NCBI RefSeq assembly: GCF_029227915.1 | Contig: NC_079878.1 | Location: forward strand, 35,181,501-35,245,500 | DNA: 64,000 nucleotides | Direction: 5' to 3' | From: Hydractinia symbiolongicarpus | Taxonomy: Eukaryota > Cnidaria > Hydrozoa > Anthoathecata > Hydractiniidae | Shown: positions 62,570 to 64,000 of the stretch, piece by piece | Numbering within the stretch: the first letter of the stretch is position 1 | Layout of the letters: each line of letters opens with the position of its first letter | The notes under the pieces: generated by a model | Told to the model about the DNA's origin: nothing | The model's database searches: none | The model's input: only the letters and a program-made list of their open reading frames with translations | Position numbers and translations under genes: made by a program

Positions 62570-63314
62570 GAGTCCGCTTGTCTCACTTATAACATTTATA
62601 AGGTCACAGTCCAAAATCAGTTCAATTTAGTCCCACAGTCAATCGTTTCACTGTTAAAAGCGATGCAACCTAGTAATATGAGAAAAATAAGGCTAAATAC
62701 ATGTTGGAACGAATATGTGACCCAACCGTTGTAACTAAACCGGATTGATACCGTTAGAAAGTCAATGAAATGTAGTATTTGAAACTGTCGCTATTTCTTC
62801 AGCGCGCGATAGCGGCTAGGATTGGTCCCACAGTAAAAAATTACTTATTAATCTAAATTTTTAAATGAAGCGCTACCACAGTGCCCAGTGTAATCGGTGA
62901 GTTTCGGCAATCATGTCAAATTAAGAAGAATGTTATTTCTTGGAGTCCAATTGTCTCACTTTCATATTTATAAGGTCACAGTCCATAATCAGTTCAATTA
63001 AGTCCCACAGTCAATCGTTTCACTGTTAAAAGCCATACAACCTATTAATACAGGAAAAATATCAAGAAATATATGTTGGTACGAATATGTTACTCAACCG
63101 TTGTAACTCAAACGGATTGATACTGTTAGAAAGTCAATGAAATGTAGTTTTTAAAACTGCCGCTATTTCTTCAGCGCGCGATAACGGCTAGGTTTGGTAC
63201 CACAGTAAAGAATGACTTAATTATCTAAATTCTTAAATGAAGCGCTATCACAGCGCCCAGTGTAATCGCTGAGTTCCGGCAATCAGGTCAAGTTAAAAGG
63301 AATGTTATTTCTTG
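62570..63314 (+). repeat. 745-bp dimer HOR, copy 2
   Basis: Repeats copy 1. Observed differences are few (aaaattttaaatg against aaatttttaaatg). Confidence 0.88.
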
Positions 63315-63436
63315 GAGTCCGCTTGTCTCACTTATAACATTTATAAGGTCACAGTGCAAAATCAGTTCAATTTAGTCCCACAGTCAATCGTTTCACTGTT
63401 AAAAGCGATGCAACCTAGTAATATGAGAAAAATATC
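63315..63436 (+). repeat. 745-bp dimer HOR, partial third copy
   Basis: Matches the start of the dimer unit until 'atgagaaaaatatcgcaaaa' replaces 'atgagaaaaataaggctaaa' near 63433. Confidence 0.8.
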
Positions 63437-64000
63437 GCAAAATACATGTTGGTACGAATATGTGACTTAACCGTTGTAACTGAAGCGGATTGGTACTAAT
63501 AGAAAGTCAATGAAATGTAGTTTTTGAAACTGTCACTATTTCTTCAGCAAGCGATAACGGCTAGGATTGGTACCACAGTAAAGAATAACTTATTTATCTA
63601 AATATTTAAATGAAGCGCTACCACAGCGCCTAATCCAATCGCTCAGTTCCGGCAATCACGTCAAATTAAGAAGAATATTATTTCTTGGAGTCCAATTGTC
63701 TGATTTATCACATTTATCAGGTCACAGTCCAAAGTTAGTTCAATTAAGTCCCACAGTCAATCATTTCATTGTTAAAACCCATACAACCTAGCAATACAGG
63801 AAAAATATCACGAAATATATGTTGGTACGAATATGTGACTCAACCGTTGAAACTCAAACGGACTGACACCGTTAGAAAGTCAACGAAATGTAATATTTGA
63901 AACTGTCTCTATTTCTTCAGCGCGCGCTAACGGCTAGGATTGGTACCACAGTAAAGAATGACTTATTTATCTAAATTCTTAAATGAAGCGCCATCACAGC
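63437..64000 (+). repeat. Right-edge monomers, array continues out of window
   Basis: One and a half monomers. They include an 'acaggaaaaatatcacg' subfamily segment (63790) joined to an 'aacgaaatgtaatatttg' segment, another subfamily mosaic. The window ends inside the hairpin-bearing tail, so the array is not closed here. Confidence 0.8.

Larger units (their letters stand above)
1..64000. repeat. Tandem satellite array, ~373-bp monomer, fills the window
   Basis: The same unit recurs about every 373 bp throughout. It begins near 'ttaagaagaatgttatttc' (or 'ttagaaagaatgttacttc') and ends near 'gttccggcaatcatgtcaaa'. Anchors at 2, 375, 748, 1115, 1488, 1855, 2228 and 2601 give spacings of 373, 373, 367, 373, 367, 373 and 373. 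All copies point the same way and I saw no inversion. The unit is A+T-rich and its period is not a multiple of 3. No coding region, RNA gene or non-satellite spacer interrupts it except the ~95-bp inserts listed separately. Array size, HOR structure and absence of genes are typical of centromeric or pericentromeric satellites; that location is inferred. I do not recognise the family. Confidence 0.98.

Noticed and set aside
1-64000. CRISPR array
   Set aside because: The repeats are ~373 bp with no alternating short repeat and unique spacer. Whole units are tandem copies.
1-64000. rDNA or tRNA gene cluster
   Set aside because: No rRNA core motif and no full cloverleaf seen. The tRNA-like segment is only a partial A/B-box resemblance.
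1-64000. CENP-B box (nTTCGnnnnAnnCGGGn)
   Set aside because: I looked in the consensus on both strands. The CG-rich parts (agcgcgcgataacgg, ttccggcaatc) do not fit the pattern.
1-64000. Telomeric or subtelomeric repeats
   Set aside because: No short telomere-type motif (TTAGG, TTAGGG, TTTAGGG) in tandem was seen.

Overview
The whole window is one tandem satellite-DNA array of a eukaryotic genome. A single A+T-rich monomer of about 373 bp is repeated head to tail, in one orientation, from the first base to the last. That is about 170 to 175 monomers, and the array runs off both ends. I found no gene, tRNA, rRNA, CRISPR array or intact transposon. Every open reading frame is short (83 codons at most), recurs at the same place in the monomer, and falls on the repeat period. 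Because 373 is not a multiple of 3, no frame can pass from one monomer to the next. Array size, monomer length and nested higher-order repeats (HORs) point to centromeric or pericentromeric heterochromatin. CpG is not depleted, which fits an animal with little germline DNA methylation, such as many insects, but this is a weak inference. I do not recognise the satellite family and cannot name a species.

Layout. 1-7049: mostly 'type A' monomers (tctcatttatcacatttat... , ...aaagttagttcaattaag), with an imperfect HOR (about 1854-3575 and 4517-6607). 7050-18806: three copies of a 4.5-kb HOR, the third with a 1,764-bp internal deletion. 18807-20861: a diverged partial copy of the same HOR, then mixed monomers. 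20862-25300: a 2,238-bp HOR, two copies. 27452-30472: a 1,496-bp HOR, two copies. 31300-39856: nested 2,612-bp and 2,712-bp duplications giving three copies of a common core. 39857-47715: mosaic monomers with 1,866-bp-spaced and 848-bp duplications. 48443-51420: a 1,489-bp HOR, two copies. 53641-58860: mosaic monomers with few adjacent copies. 58861-62150: a 1,119-bp trimer HOR, three copies. 61825-63436: a 745-bp dimer HOR, two and a bit copies. 63437-64000: further monomers.

Two structural variants mark the middle of the array (about 7-48 kb). One is a 275-bp monomer made by one specific deletion of about 98 bp (19 copies). The other is a 94-100-bp AT-rich insert with a T run, flanked by a 4-bp GAGT repeat and always at the same monomer position (15 full copies, plus 3 shortened copies of 80-81 bp). 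Both look like single ancestral events spread by amplification, so they serve as lineage markers for the history of the array. The most useful observations are the insert and its possible retroposed origin, the fixed-breakpoint short monomer, the nested HOR history, two template-switch-like junctions, and conserved short inverted motifs inside the monomer.
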